A stretch of DNA of 34,047 nucleotides from an uncultured Prevotella sp. (GTDB lineage: Bacteria; Bacteroidota; Bacteroidia; Bacteroidales; Bacteroidaceae). The first letter of the stretch is position 1, and each line of letters starts with the position of its first letter. This document shows positions 1-5,375 of the stretch, in pieces. Location: NCBI GenBank assembly GCA_905234145.1, contig CAJOGK010000010.1:1-34047 (forward strand). Reading direction: 5' to 3'. A program made the translations under genes and the position numbers. The notes under the pieces are model-generated. The model made no database searches, was not told the DNA's origin, and was given only the letters and a program-made list of their open reading frames with translations.

Positions 1-68
1 TTTTTCTTACCGAACGTCATAAAGCTATCGAGCCCCTATTCAAACTATCAACCCTTAATCTCGAATGA
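1..68 (+). CDS. 3' end of an unidentified gene (partial)
   Basis: An open frame enters from the left edge and stops at TGA 66-68. Only about 21 residues are visible (ending KLSTLNLE), too few to name a family. Its stop overlaps the next ATG as ATGA (65-68), the usual sign of translational coupling, which is the main reason to believe the frame. The chance-overlap explanation cannot be excluded from this window. Confidence 0.4.
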   Translation, partial: FLTERHKAIEPLFKLSTLNLE

Positions 69-220
69 GACAGGGTGACGCATTGACGAAGTCAGGAATC
101 ATTCAAGGATTTGATCAGTTCATAACCAATGACCTGAAGAGTTATGTGCCACTATTTATCATAGCGGCAGTATTGATCATTGCAGTACAGCTAAGAAGTT
201 GGCTACACAAGCGTAAATAA
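65..220 (+). CDS. small single-pass membrane protein, 51 aa, unknown function
   Basis: The frame starts at ATG 65, with an in-frame TAA at 56-58 just upstream, and ends at TAA 218-220. The predicted protein has a polar N-terminal half of about 28 residues. A hydrophobic helix follows at about residues 29-42 (PLFIIAAVLIIAV), and the tail is basic (RSWLHKRK), which suggests a single-span inner-membrane protein with a cytoplasmic C-terminus. It overlaps the preceding frame by ATGA and is followed by an intrinsic terminator at 230-261, so it is probably the last gene of a rightward operon. I do not recognise the family. Small phage-like or toxin-like membrane proteins look similar, but nothing here supports either. 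Confidence 0.45.
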   Translation: MRQGDALTKSGIIQGFDQFITNDLKSYVPLFIIAAVLIIAVQLRSWLHKRK

Positions 221-229
221 CGCAGTAAA

Positions 230-261
230 GGCTTGCATCCCGCAAGCCTATATTTTTGTTT
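230..261 (+). terminator. intrinsic terminator of the rightward gene pair
   Basis: GGCTTGC (230-236) pairs with GCAAGCC (242-248) across a 5-nt loop and is followed by TATATTTTTGTTT. The position 10 bases after the small membrane protein stop fits a Rho-independent terminator. Confidence 0.8.
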
Positions 262-267
262 AAAGCA

Positions 268-301
268 AAACGAGGAACCTTCATTCACAGGCCCCTCGTT
301 T
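268..301 (-). terminator. intrinsic terminator facing leftward
   Basis: Read on the minus strand, AAACGAGGGGCC and GGTTCCTCGTTT form a 12-bp stem (two G-T wobbles) with a 10-nt loop, followed by TGCTTTAAAC. It closes the decayed HU-like/smalltalk locus and lies back to back with the rightward terminator at 230-261. A related hairpin (GCGAGGAGCC / GGTTCTTCGC) ends the lipoprotein operon at 1477-1509. Confidence 0.65.
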
Positions 302-418
302 CACAACACACACTTTCATTGAGTCACATACCATGCAGCTAGTAGCACCAAGCGCGGTCAGAATAGCAGTAGCCACTGATGCAATAATCTGCACAATCCA
401 CTTTACGTTTTCCTGACG
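281..418 (-). pseudogene. smalltalk-family small protein, start codon lost
   Basis: In the frame +1 to the HU-like ORF, 415-332 translates as QENVKWIVQIIASVATAI then LTALGATSCM. This is the signature of the short Bacteroidetes 'smalltalk' proteins, with a WK-type entry, a hydrophobic helix and a TSC(M) end, which normally lie directly after a HU-like DNA-binding gene and before an N-acetylmuramoyl-L-alanine amidase. No ATG, GTG or TTG start lies at the expected place, and the frame runs past the usual end to TGA 281-283 inside the terminator. No amidase follows. The peptide similarity is recalled from family knowledge, not searched. Confidence 0.6.
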
Positions 419-643
419 CGAAGGGGACAGGAACCTTCGCGCCCTCTTTCTTCAAATCGTCCTTAACCTCCACGTTCGGGGTGAAAATAATTCGACGCGT
501 GGTGATCAGACCCGTCTTTACATCTTCGAGGTTATCTACTGCCTTCGAACGCACTCCGAAGCGCATGGTTCCCAGACCTGGCAGGGGTACGCTATGACCC
601 TCAGTGGCCCACGTGCGGATTACTTCACCACTTTAATAGCCAT
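339..643 (-). pseudogene. HU-like DNA-binding protein, internally deleted
   Basis: Reading leftward, ATG at 643 gives MAIKVVK and then TAA (622-620). That is the typical first residues of Bacteroidetes HU-like proteins. Shifting one base gives EVIRTWATEGHSVPLPGLGT, then MRFGVRSK and ITTRRIIFTPN, which matches the C-terminal half of such proteins. The middle of the fold (about 40 residues) is missing and the join breaks the frame. The C-terminus is also abnormal: after VKDDLKK the frame runs through the smalltalk region and stops at 339. The open stretch beginning MRFGVRSK is therefore a remnant and not a 75-residue gene. HU-like proteins bind and bend DNA; this copy should be inactive. Confidence 0.65.
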
Positions 644-760
644 AATTTTTAAGTTAAGTTTTAGTTAGTTTGTTAAAACTTTTGTTATTATTCTCGTTGT
701 CGATTGAAAAGGCCTAAACACTGGATATTAATAGAAAATTTTGCTAGAATTAATGCTAGC

Positions 761-786
761 AAATGCTAGATTTAAATCTAGCATTT
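761..786. repeat. 26-bp perfect palindrome followed by T-run
   Basis: AAATGCTAGATTT (761-773) is followed at once by its exact reverse complement (774-786), and the T-run continues to 789. GCTAG also occurs twice just upstream (742-760). It could act as a rightward terminator or as a dimeric protein-binding site. Lack of a loop argues mildly for a binding site. Confidence 0.7.
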
Positions 787-881
787 TTTCATTTAACGGT
801 TGAGGTCATTACAATCATCATCTGCCAACAAAAAGTAAAGAAATGTAACTTAAATCGATTTTTTTAATTTCAGAATGCTTA

Positions 882-905
882 CGCTATCACGCTATCACAC
901 TATCA
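882..905 (+). repeat. three tandem copies of an 8-bp unit
   Basis: CGCTATCA (882-889), CGCTATCA (890-897) and CACTATCA (898-905) are consecutive and abut the left end of the large inverted repeat. A single degraded reverse copy (GTGATA) occurs beyond its right end at about 1198-1203. Confidence 0.85.
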
Positions 906-1190
906 CATTTGCCGTAATGACGTAACGCCGTAACTTTTGGTTGTTTGAATTGCGCTAACATCAAACTTACGACAAAATCCTAAAATTATTACGTCGCCGT
1001 CACTTCAATATATTCTATATATTTATATTATTATATATATTATTATAATAATATATATAATAATATAAATTAGATAATAAGAAATAATAATCTAATAATG
1101 ACGTAATAATTTTAGGATTTTGTCGTAACTATAAGACAATGTCAAAATGAAAATTGCAAAAGTTACGGCGTTACGTCATTACGGCAGATG
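906..1190. repeat. large imperfect inverted repeat, MITE-like or cruciform
   Basis: Outer arms 906-939 and 1157-1190 are complementary over 34 bp with one mismatch (core GCCGTAATGACGTAACGCCG). Inner arms 967-995 and 1100-1128 are complementary over 29 bp without mismatch (core GACAAAATCCTAAAATTATT). The centre 1021-1070 is a 50-bp perfect AT palindrome. The segments between arms do not pair well. No coding frame, transposase or clear target-site duplication was found. Size and symmetry fit a MITE-like element or a structured RNA, but neither is proved. Confidence 0.8.
1021..1070. repeat. 50-bp perfect AT-only palindrome
   Basis: Every base pairs with its mirror partner (1021 with 1070 through 1045 with 1046). 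The composition is entirely A and T in ATT/TAT runs. It is the centre of the larger inverted repeat and a candidate cruciform or slippage hotspot. Confidence 0.9.
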
Positions 1191-1240
1191 TACTACTGTG
1201 ATAATAGAAGGAAGATTACGTTCTTGAACGGATAGATAGC

Positions 1241-1268
1241 ATTTGGGGCGCATCACTGCGCCCCAAAT
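1241..1268. repeat. GC-rich hairpin, 11-bp stem
   Basis: ATTTGGGGCGC (1241-1251) pairs perfectly with GCGCCCCAAAT (1258-1268) across a 6-nt loop. Neither strand has a T-run after it, so a simple intrinsic terminator is not supported. An RNA structure or binding site is possible. Confidence 0.7.
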
Positions 1269-1321
1269 ACCATTTACTAACCAAATTAACCAATTAACTA
1301 ACAATAACTTAATCTTTATGT

Positions 1322-1471
1322 ATGAAAAAACTAATGCTTCTGTTTGACGATGCAAAAGTACAAAGAAAAACCGATTCGATAAAATCTCTTCAACGAATCG
1401 GTCATTTATTTCAGCGAATGAATAGTTTGCGACATCTTTTGGGGCTATATTTGTTGTTTATGGGCATATAG
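1322..1471 (+). CDS. doubtful 49-aa ORF
   Basis: ATG 1322 to TAG 1469-1471 encodes a short basic then hydrophobic peptide starting MKKLMLLFDDAKVQRK and ending LLGLYLLFMGI. No rightward promoter box or family resemblance is seen. The frame overlaps a hairpin (1370-1402) and a leftward TACTTTTG box (1353-1360), so it may be chance. Confidence 0.15.
   Translation: MKKLMLLFDDAKVQRKTDSIKSLQRIGHLFQRMNSLRHLLGLYLLFMGI
1353..1360 (-). promoter_or_regulatory. possible leftward -7 box without a matching gene
   Basis: The minus strand reads TACTTTTG, a match to the Bacteroidetes TAnnTTTG -7 box. No -33 TTG sits at the usual spacing. A transcript from here would run left through the hairpins and the inverted repeat toward the HU remnant at 643. 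Confidence 0.3.
1370..1402. repeat. hairpin, 9-bp stem
   Basis: ACCGATTCG (1370-1378) pairs with CGAATCGGT (1394-1402) across a 15-nt loop. It lies just upstream of the possible leftward -7 box, so it may be an operator rather than an RNA hairpin. The function is unknown. Confidence 0.5.
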
Positions 1472-1476
1472 AAATA

Positions 1477-1509
1477 AAAAAGCGAAGAACCATCTGGCTC
1501 CTCGCTTTT
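1477..1509 (-). terminator. intrinsic terminator of the OmpA/lipoprotein operon
   Basis: On the minus strand, AAGCGAGGAGCC and GGTTCTTCGCTT form a stem (two wobbles) around a 4-nt loop, followed by a T-run and ATTTC. It lies about 20 bases beyond the stop of the last lipoprotein gene. Confidence 0.8.
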
Positions 1510-1529
1510 ACTTATAAACCTATTGTTTA

Positions 1530-2222
1530 TTATAGGATAGGAACTGTGAATGAGCGCCCATCTCTTAAAACAAATGTAATGGATTTATTGTCAGAAGAAA
1601 CGGTAACCGACTTGAATATGTCATCATTACCATCTTTTCCGTCCTGTCCATTTGTACCATCGGCAACGAAACCTGTGTCACTCCAAGTCTTTCCGCCATC
1701 GGTGGATATTTCCCAGTGACGATTTACAGTATTGATGCGCATCTGTGGTGCGATAGCTCCTGTTTCAGACATCGGTTTACCATCTTTTCCATCCTTTCCA
1801 TCTCTGGCACTGGCAGGAACGCGATTGCCATCTTCATCAAGTAGCCATTGTCCATTGATCGTCCAGTAATAGATTTCATCTTCACCTTGCTTGACATCAA
1901 TTAAAAAATCGATTTTCTGGCCATCCTTACCGTCCTTGCCGTTTTTCCCTTGTCTGAGAACGATTGTTTTACCAGTATTGAATGTCAAGTAGTATTCCCC
2001 GTCTGAACTAATCATCATCTCAGTGATATAGCCATTATTTTCTATTGCTGTGATAATCTGATGGAGGTTCTCAAACTGCGTGTTTGCCTCAAGAACCATT
2101 GCCTCAAGGTTTACCACCCTACCGCCAAGCTTCTGTAGCTGGTCAGTATATTCGTACTTGCTACACGATATCGTCATGAGGCAAGCGAGAATTGCAATTA
2201 GTGATTTCTTTATCATAGACAT
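1530..2222 (-). CDS. DUF4988-like lipoprotein with collagen-like Gly-X-Y blocks (copy 2)
   Basis: This is a 230-residue protein with a hydrophobic leader ending TISC (Cys20 region), so it is probably a lipoprotein. After a short coiled-coil-like stretch (about 25-65) come three small beta-rich modules joined by short Gly-X-Y runs: GKNGKDGKDG, DGKDGKDGK and DGTNGQDGKDG. The phrases YYWTINGQWLLDEDGN and the 'WEISTDGGKTWSDTG' module match the DUF4988 type found in Bacteroidetes surface proteins. There is no enzymatic domain, so it is probably a structural or adhesive cell-envelope protein. It begins 6 bases after its paralogue (2229-2927) and is the last gene of a leftward operon headed by an OmpA-family gene. 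The Gly-X-Y runs are too short to be confident of a real collagen triple helix. Confidence 0.8.
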   Translation of the reverse strand: MSMIKKSLIAILACLMTISCSKYEYTDQLQKLGGRVVNLEAMVLEANTQFENLHQIITAIENNGYITEMMISSDGEYYLTFNTGKTIVLRQGKNGKDGKDGQKIDFLIDVKQGEDEIYYWTINGQWLLDEDGNRVPASARDGKDGKDGKPMSETGAIAPQMRINTVNRHWEISTDGGKTWSDTGFVADGTNGQDGKDGNDDIFKSVTVSSDNKSITFVLRDGRSFTVPIL

Positions 2223-2228
2223 ACTTAA

Positions 2229-2927
2229 TTATTTGTTGTAGACAGGAATTTTAAACTGTCCGTTATTGGTTGTAACAGTCATGAACTCGCCTTCGCTAGT
2301 TACTTCATAGGTTACGCTCAATACGACTTTGTCTCCATCAGCTCCGTTCTTACCATTGGTTCCATCCTTACCCTTGGCAGATGTTCCTGTTGGAGTCCAT
2401 GTATTACCATCATCGACACTTACCTCCCATTCACCTGTAGTTGTATTAATACGGACTTTAGGTGAGACGGCATCTTTTCCATCCTTTCCGTCTTTTCCAT
2501 TGACACGTATTTTGTTTCCATTATGCGTGACAAATTCTCCGTTAACCACCCAATAGTAGTTGCCGTCAGTACCCTGAACAACATCGATATCGGGCATCTC
2601 AGCATCTTTTCCGTCCAAACCATCAACACCATCAAGGATGAGCACAGGACCAGCTTTGGCGAAATTGATGACGTAGCCATCTGCAGTCTCACGGACTCCG
2701 GTGATGTAATCACCATCTTCCATTGCATCAACAATGATCTGCAACGCCTCGATATTAGTGTTCATGGTGCTCACAAGTTCTTCCAATTTTGTAACCCTCT
2801 TGTCGAGTGCATCTATCTCGTCCTGATAGTCAGTACAAGATGTGGCGATAGGTAAGCATGCAAAAAGATAAAAAGGTAAAACAACCTTCAGCACTCTTTC
2901 AAATAATTTGTTCATAAATGTATTCAT
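2229..2927 (-). CDS. DUF4988-like lipoprotein with collagen-like Gly-X-Y blocks (copy 1)
   Basis: This 232-residue protein is paralogous to its downstream neighbour. It has a basic N-terminus, a hydrophobic leader and ATSC as the probable lipidation site. A heptad-like segment follows (DEIDALDKRVTKLEELV, about 35-52), then modules separated by DGVDGLDGKD, GKDGKDGKD and GKDGTNGKNGADGD. The motifs YYWVVNGEFVTHNGNK and WEVSVDDGNTWTPTG align with those of copy 2. The short coiled coil next to collagen-like repeats suggests trimerisation, which is inference. The start may be ATG 2927 or the internal ATG four codons later (MNKLFERV). It is separated from the OmpA-family gene by a short AT-rich repeated spacer. 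Confidence 0.8.
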   Translation of the reverse strand: MNTFMNKLFERVLKVVLPFYLFACLPIATSCTDYQDEIDALDKRVTKLEELVSTMNTNIEALQIIVDAMEDGDYITGVRETADGYVINFAKAGPVLILDGVDGLDGKDAEMPDIDVVQGTDGNYYWVVNGEFVTHNGNKIRVNGKDGKDGKDAVSPKVRINTTTGEWEVSVDDGNTWTPTGTSAKGKDGTNGKNGADGDKVVLSVTYEVTSEGEFMTVTTNNGQFKIPVYNK

Positions 2928-2929
2928 AA

Positions 2930-2981
2930 CTCCTAACTCTTAATTCTTAACTTTTAATTCTTAACTCGCAACTTTTAATTG
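2930..2981. repeat. AT-rich repeated spacer between genes
   Basis: The short unit TTAATTCTTAAC and variants repeats several times (TAACTCTTAATTC, TTTTAATTCTTAAC, AACTTTTAATTG). Spacers of the same style occur at 5360-5390, 15489-15522 and 24131-24157. Confidence 0.5.
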
Positions 2982-2983
2982 TA

Positions 2984-4117
2984 TTAATACCAATTATCGA
3001 TACGCTCCGGATGCTCTGGATCATATACATAGCATATGCATACTCGGTTGTCGGAAGGCTTCTCGAACGGTTGTACACGATCACCCTTGGCAAACCTGCG
3101 TATACGCCATTCCTGTATTCCTGCATCCCTAAGGTATTGCGAAACAGCGTTGGCGCGCTCACGACTCAGCCTCATGTTGATTGCCGGAGTTCCTGTATCC
3201 CTGTCTGCGTAGCCAGAAAGTCTTACGAATGCCTTCGGGTGCTTGTCAAGATAGGCAACAAGGCGCTGGAGTTTCAGCATCTGATTGGATCGGATGTCGC
3301 TCCTATTAATAATAAAGTAGATATTTACATTGAATGAGATCTTATCGACAGGTACATCGACAAATACCGTATCTTGCTTAGGTACCACTGGTGCTGGAGC
3401 AGCGTAAACAGGTTCTGTTCGTCCGCGGGTCTTGCCGATGAGGAATTTTACGCCCACAAGAGCATTGAAGTGCCAGTCTCGGTTATCGTTCCTTCCTCTC
3501 TTTGAATTGAAATGGTCTGGCAGCATATTCGCATTTACTTCTGCACCAATGGCAATGTTGTCGGTAACATTGTAATCAATACCAAGACCAGCTTTGATGA
3601 CAGGATTCCATCTTGTACTGTTCCATAGCTTTTCCATCCCGACTCCATAGATGGTGCTTGCTGCCTTAGCATCGTCGTTGCCCCAGGTATAAGCAACACC
3701 ACCACCAAGATAGGCATGGGCATGTGTGCTGCGTTCTGGATCTGAACCGAGGAAAAGTGTTGTTAAGTCAATTTCTGCACCAATGGTTGGCTGTACGAAA
3801 TTCCATTTGTACTTGGCTGTCGGATAAGCATACTGATTCCGTGCCCAAATTCCGCTTAAACTACCTCGTACTGAAAACAGCTCAGTGATCTGATAACCTG
3901 TTGACAATTGTAAACTAGGTGAGATGAGACGAGAGAATTCAGCCTCTCCTACATCAACAGCCGCACCTGCCTGGGCTTTAATCCACCAATGCGGTACAAA
4001 GAAAGGCCTTCCTTCAGAAATCATCCGTTGACCTTCTTGAGATGCAACTTGTTGAGCAAACGATGTGAATGGGATCATCGTCAACAAAGCAAAAGCAAAT
4101 AAGAACTTTAATTTCAT
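2984..4117 (-). CDS. OmpA-family outer-membrane protein
   Basis: A 377-residue protein. The signal peptide MKLKFLFAFALLTMIPFTSFA is followed by an N-terminal beta-barrel-like region of about 200 residues rich in alternating aromatic strands. After a Pro-rich linker (PVYAAPAPVVPKQD) comes a C-terminal OmpA peptidoglycan-binding domain (about 255-370). The domain shows VRLSGYADRDTGTPAINMR then LSRERANAVSQYL, including the Asp and Arg that contact diaminopimelate in this family. It should anchor the outer membrane to the cell wall. It heads the operon with the two lipoproteins, consistent with a joint envelope role. The promoter is at 4170-4200. The tail after the OmpA domain is short and Cys-containing (VCICYVY), slightly unusual. 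Confidence 0.9.
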   Translation of the reverse strand: MKLKFLFAFALLTMIPFTSFAQQVASQEGQRMISEGRPFFVPHWWIKAQAGAAVDVGEAEFSRLISPSLQLSTGYQITELFSVRGSLSGIWARNQYAYPTAKYKWNFVQPTIGAEIDLTTLFLGSDPERSTHAHAYLGGGVAYTWGNDDAKAASTIYGVGMEKLWNSTRWNPVIKAGLGIDYNVTDNIAIGAEVNANMLPDHFNSKRGRNDNRDWHFNALVGVKFLIGKTRGRTEPVYAAPAPVVPKQDTVFVDVPVDKISFNVNIYFIINRSDIRSNQMLKLQRLVAYLDKHPKAFVRLSGYADRDTGTPAINMRLSRERANAVSQYLRDAGIQEWRIRRFAKGDRVQPFEKPSDNRVCICYVYDPEHPERIDNWY

Positions 4118-4169
4118 AATTTTTAAGTAAATTTTATAGTCGCTCGATATTTAAGCTAGTTATCTTTGG

Positions 4170-4200
4170 CAAAGGTAAACCTTTTTTTTGTTTTTACCAA
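4170..4200 (-). promoter_or_regulatory. leftward promoter of the OmpA operon
   Basis: The minus strand carries TACCTTTG (4177-4170) as -7 box and TTG (4200-4198) as -33 element with a 20-bp spacer. The plus strand overlaps it with TATCTTTG (4161-4168), giving the near-palindrome TATCTTTGGCAAAGGTA. Only the leftward box has a suitable -33. Confidence 0.7.
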
Positions 4201-4276
4201 ATTTTTAGAGGAAAATTTTTAAAAAAAAATATCAAATAGTCGCATTTGGGCTTTTTTGACGATATTTTGGACAAAA

Positions 4277-4308
4277 TTTGGTTATTTGGGGAATTATGCC
4301 TACCTTTG
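4277..4308 (+). promoter_or_regulatory. promoter almost touching the start codon
   Basis: TTTG (4277-4280) and TACCTTTG (4301-4308) are spaced 20 bp, a full Bacteroidetes promoter. The first plausible ATG (4314) lies only six bases after the -7 box, so the transcript should have almost no 5' leader. Confidence 0.7.
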
Positions 4309-4313
4309 CATGC

Positions 4314-5360
4314 ATGACAGAGAAATCACTATCAGGGAAGTATCCCGCCAAGACGGATATCGCTGTATTGCTGCTGTTCTTTACACGTAGCGACACCTTC
4401 CAACAGGTGTTCGATGTTGTGCGCCTGGCTCGGCCCTCTAAGCTGTTGCTTTATCAGGACGGCCCTCGGGGCGAGCGCGATTTGGCTGGTATTGAGGCTT
4501 GCAGACGTATCGTAAGCGATGAGCATATCGATTGGGAATGTGAGGTACATCGCAATTACCTCGACCATAATCAGGGTTGCGACCCTTCGGGCTTCTTGTC
4601 GCACCAATGGGCTTTCTCGTTGGCTGATAAAGTAATAGTGCTGGAGGATGACGTGGTGCCCTCGCAATCGTTTTTCCCTTTTTGCAAGGAGATGCTCGAC
4701 CGGTATGAGCATGATGAGCGCATATCGATGATAGCGGGATTTAACATCGACGAGGTGTCGCCCGATTGTGATGACAGTTACTTCTTTACCACGGCTTTCA
4801 GCATCTGGGGGTGGGCCTCGTGGCGACGCGTGGCTGAACGATGGGATGCTACCTATGGTTTTATCCGTAACCCGGAAGCCATGCAGAAGCTGGAGCGCGT
4901 GGCCAGGGAGCGTAAGCTGAGAAAGGATATGCTACAGATGTTTCGCGACCATAGCCAGAGTGGCAAGGCCTACTTCGAGACAATTTACTGGAGCGATATG
5001 CTACTAAATGATTGCCTCGCCATCATGCCCCAGCAGAATCAGATAAACAATATCGGACTGATGGCTGATTCGACCCACTTTTCAGCGGAACTGAAGACGA
5101 CACCCCATCGCATCAGACGGCTATTTACCATGAAGCGTCACGAACTGACGTTTCCACTAAAGCACCCAGAATCGGTGACGGAAAACAAGGCTTATCTGGA
5201 GCGACTTTATAAGGCTAATGCGTGGAACCATCCGTGGATAAAGGTTCAGAACTCGATAGAAGAACTTTTGCTGAACCTAAGATATGGTAACTTTACACAT
5301 ATCTCGCAATCTCTGGCCCGACGTATCCGTAAATGGACGGGAAGGGAGAGACATGTTTAG
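4314..5360 (+). CDS. GT-A-like glycosyltransferase
   Basis: A 348-residue cytosolic protein, counted from ATG 4314. The frame is open back to TTG 4278, but that part overlaps the promoter. It begins with a Rossmann-like strand (IAVLLLFFTRSD) and a nucleotide-sugar style segment (KLLLYQDGPRG). The acidic metal motif LEDDVV (E111-D113) fits the DXD position of GT-A enzymes related to the GNT-I type. SIWGWASWRR is a conserved acceptor-side motif of this Bacteroidetes group, sometimes labelled hemolytic protein HlpA-like. It probably transfers a sugar to a surface glycan; donor and acceptor are unknown. It is monocistronic and converges with the permease gene with only 15 bases between stops and no obvious hairpin. 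Confidence 0.75.
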   Translation: MTEKSLSGKYPAKTDIAVLLLFFTRSDTFQQVFDVVRLARPSKLLLYQDGPRGERDLAGIEACRRIVSDEHIDWECEVHRNYLDHNQGCDPSGFLSHQWAFSLADKVIVLEDDVVPSQSFFPFCKEMLDRYEHDERISMIAGFNIDEVSPDCDDSYFFTTAFSIWGWASWRRVAERWDATYGFIRNPEAMQKLERVARERKLRKDMLQMFRDHSQSGKAYFETIYWSDMLLNDCLAIMPQQNQINNIGLMADSTHFSAELKTTPHRIRRLFTMKRHELTFPLKHPESVTENKAYLERLYKANAWNHPWIKVQNSIEELLLNLRYGNFTHISQSLARRIRKWTGRERHV

Positions 5361-5375
5361 TTTATAGATTATAGT

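Larger units (their letters stand above)
644..1529. other. gene-poor, palindrome-rich intergenic region
   Basis: These 886 bases hold no convincing protein gene. The longest candidate is a 49-codon frame at 1322-1471. The region is AT-rich and carries a series of dyads: a 26-bp perfect palindrome (761-786), three copies of an 8-mer (882-905), a ~285-bp imperfect inverted repeat (906-1190), an 11-bp GC-rich hairpin (1241-1268), a 9-bp hairpin (1370-1402) and the terminator of the next operon (1477-1509). Its position beside a decayed HU/smalltalk locus suggests the remains of a lost gene set, which is inference. Confidence 0.7.

Noticed and set aside
339..566. 75-codon minus-strand frame as an intact gene
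   Set aside because: It starts inside a HU-like C-terminal half whose conserved upstream residues are visible in the same frame, and its own C-terminus crosses the smalltalk region out of frame. It is a remnant.
882..905. Tandem units as a CRISPR array
   Set aside because: The units are 8 bp and contiguous with no spacers, and no cas genes are present.
1147..1227. 26-codon ORF starting MKIAKVTALRHYG inside the right arm of the inverted repeat
   Set aside because: It is very short, lies within the symmetric element, and has no promoter or family resemblance.
1241..1268. GC-rich hairpin as an intrinsic terminator
   Set aside because: No T-run follows on either strand.
2329..2855. Plus-strand frames opposite the collagen-like lipoproteins
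   Set aside because: Their Pro/Ser-rich composition is the antisense reading of the Gly-X-Y coding repeats.
1530..2927. True collagen triple-helix proteins
   Set aside because: Each Gly-X-Y run is only about three to five triplets, too short to call a stable collagen helix.
4278..4313. Upstream TTG start of the glycosyltransferase
   Set aside because: It lies in the -33 element and the added residues would be encoded across the promoter.
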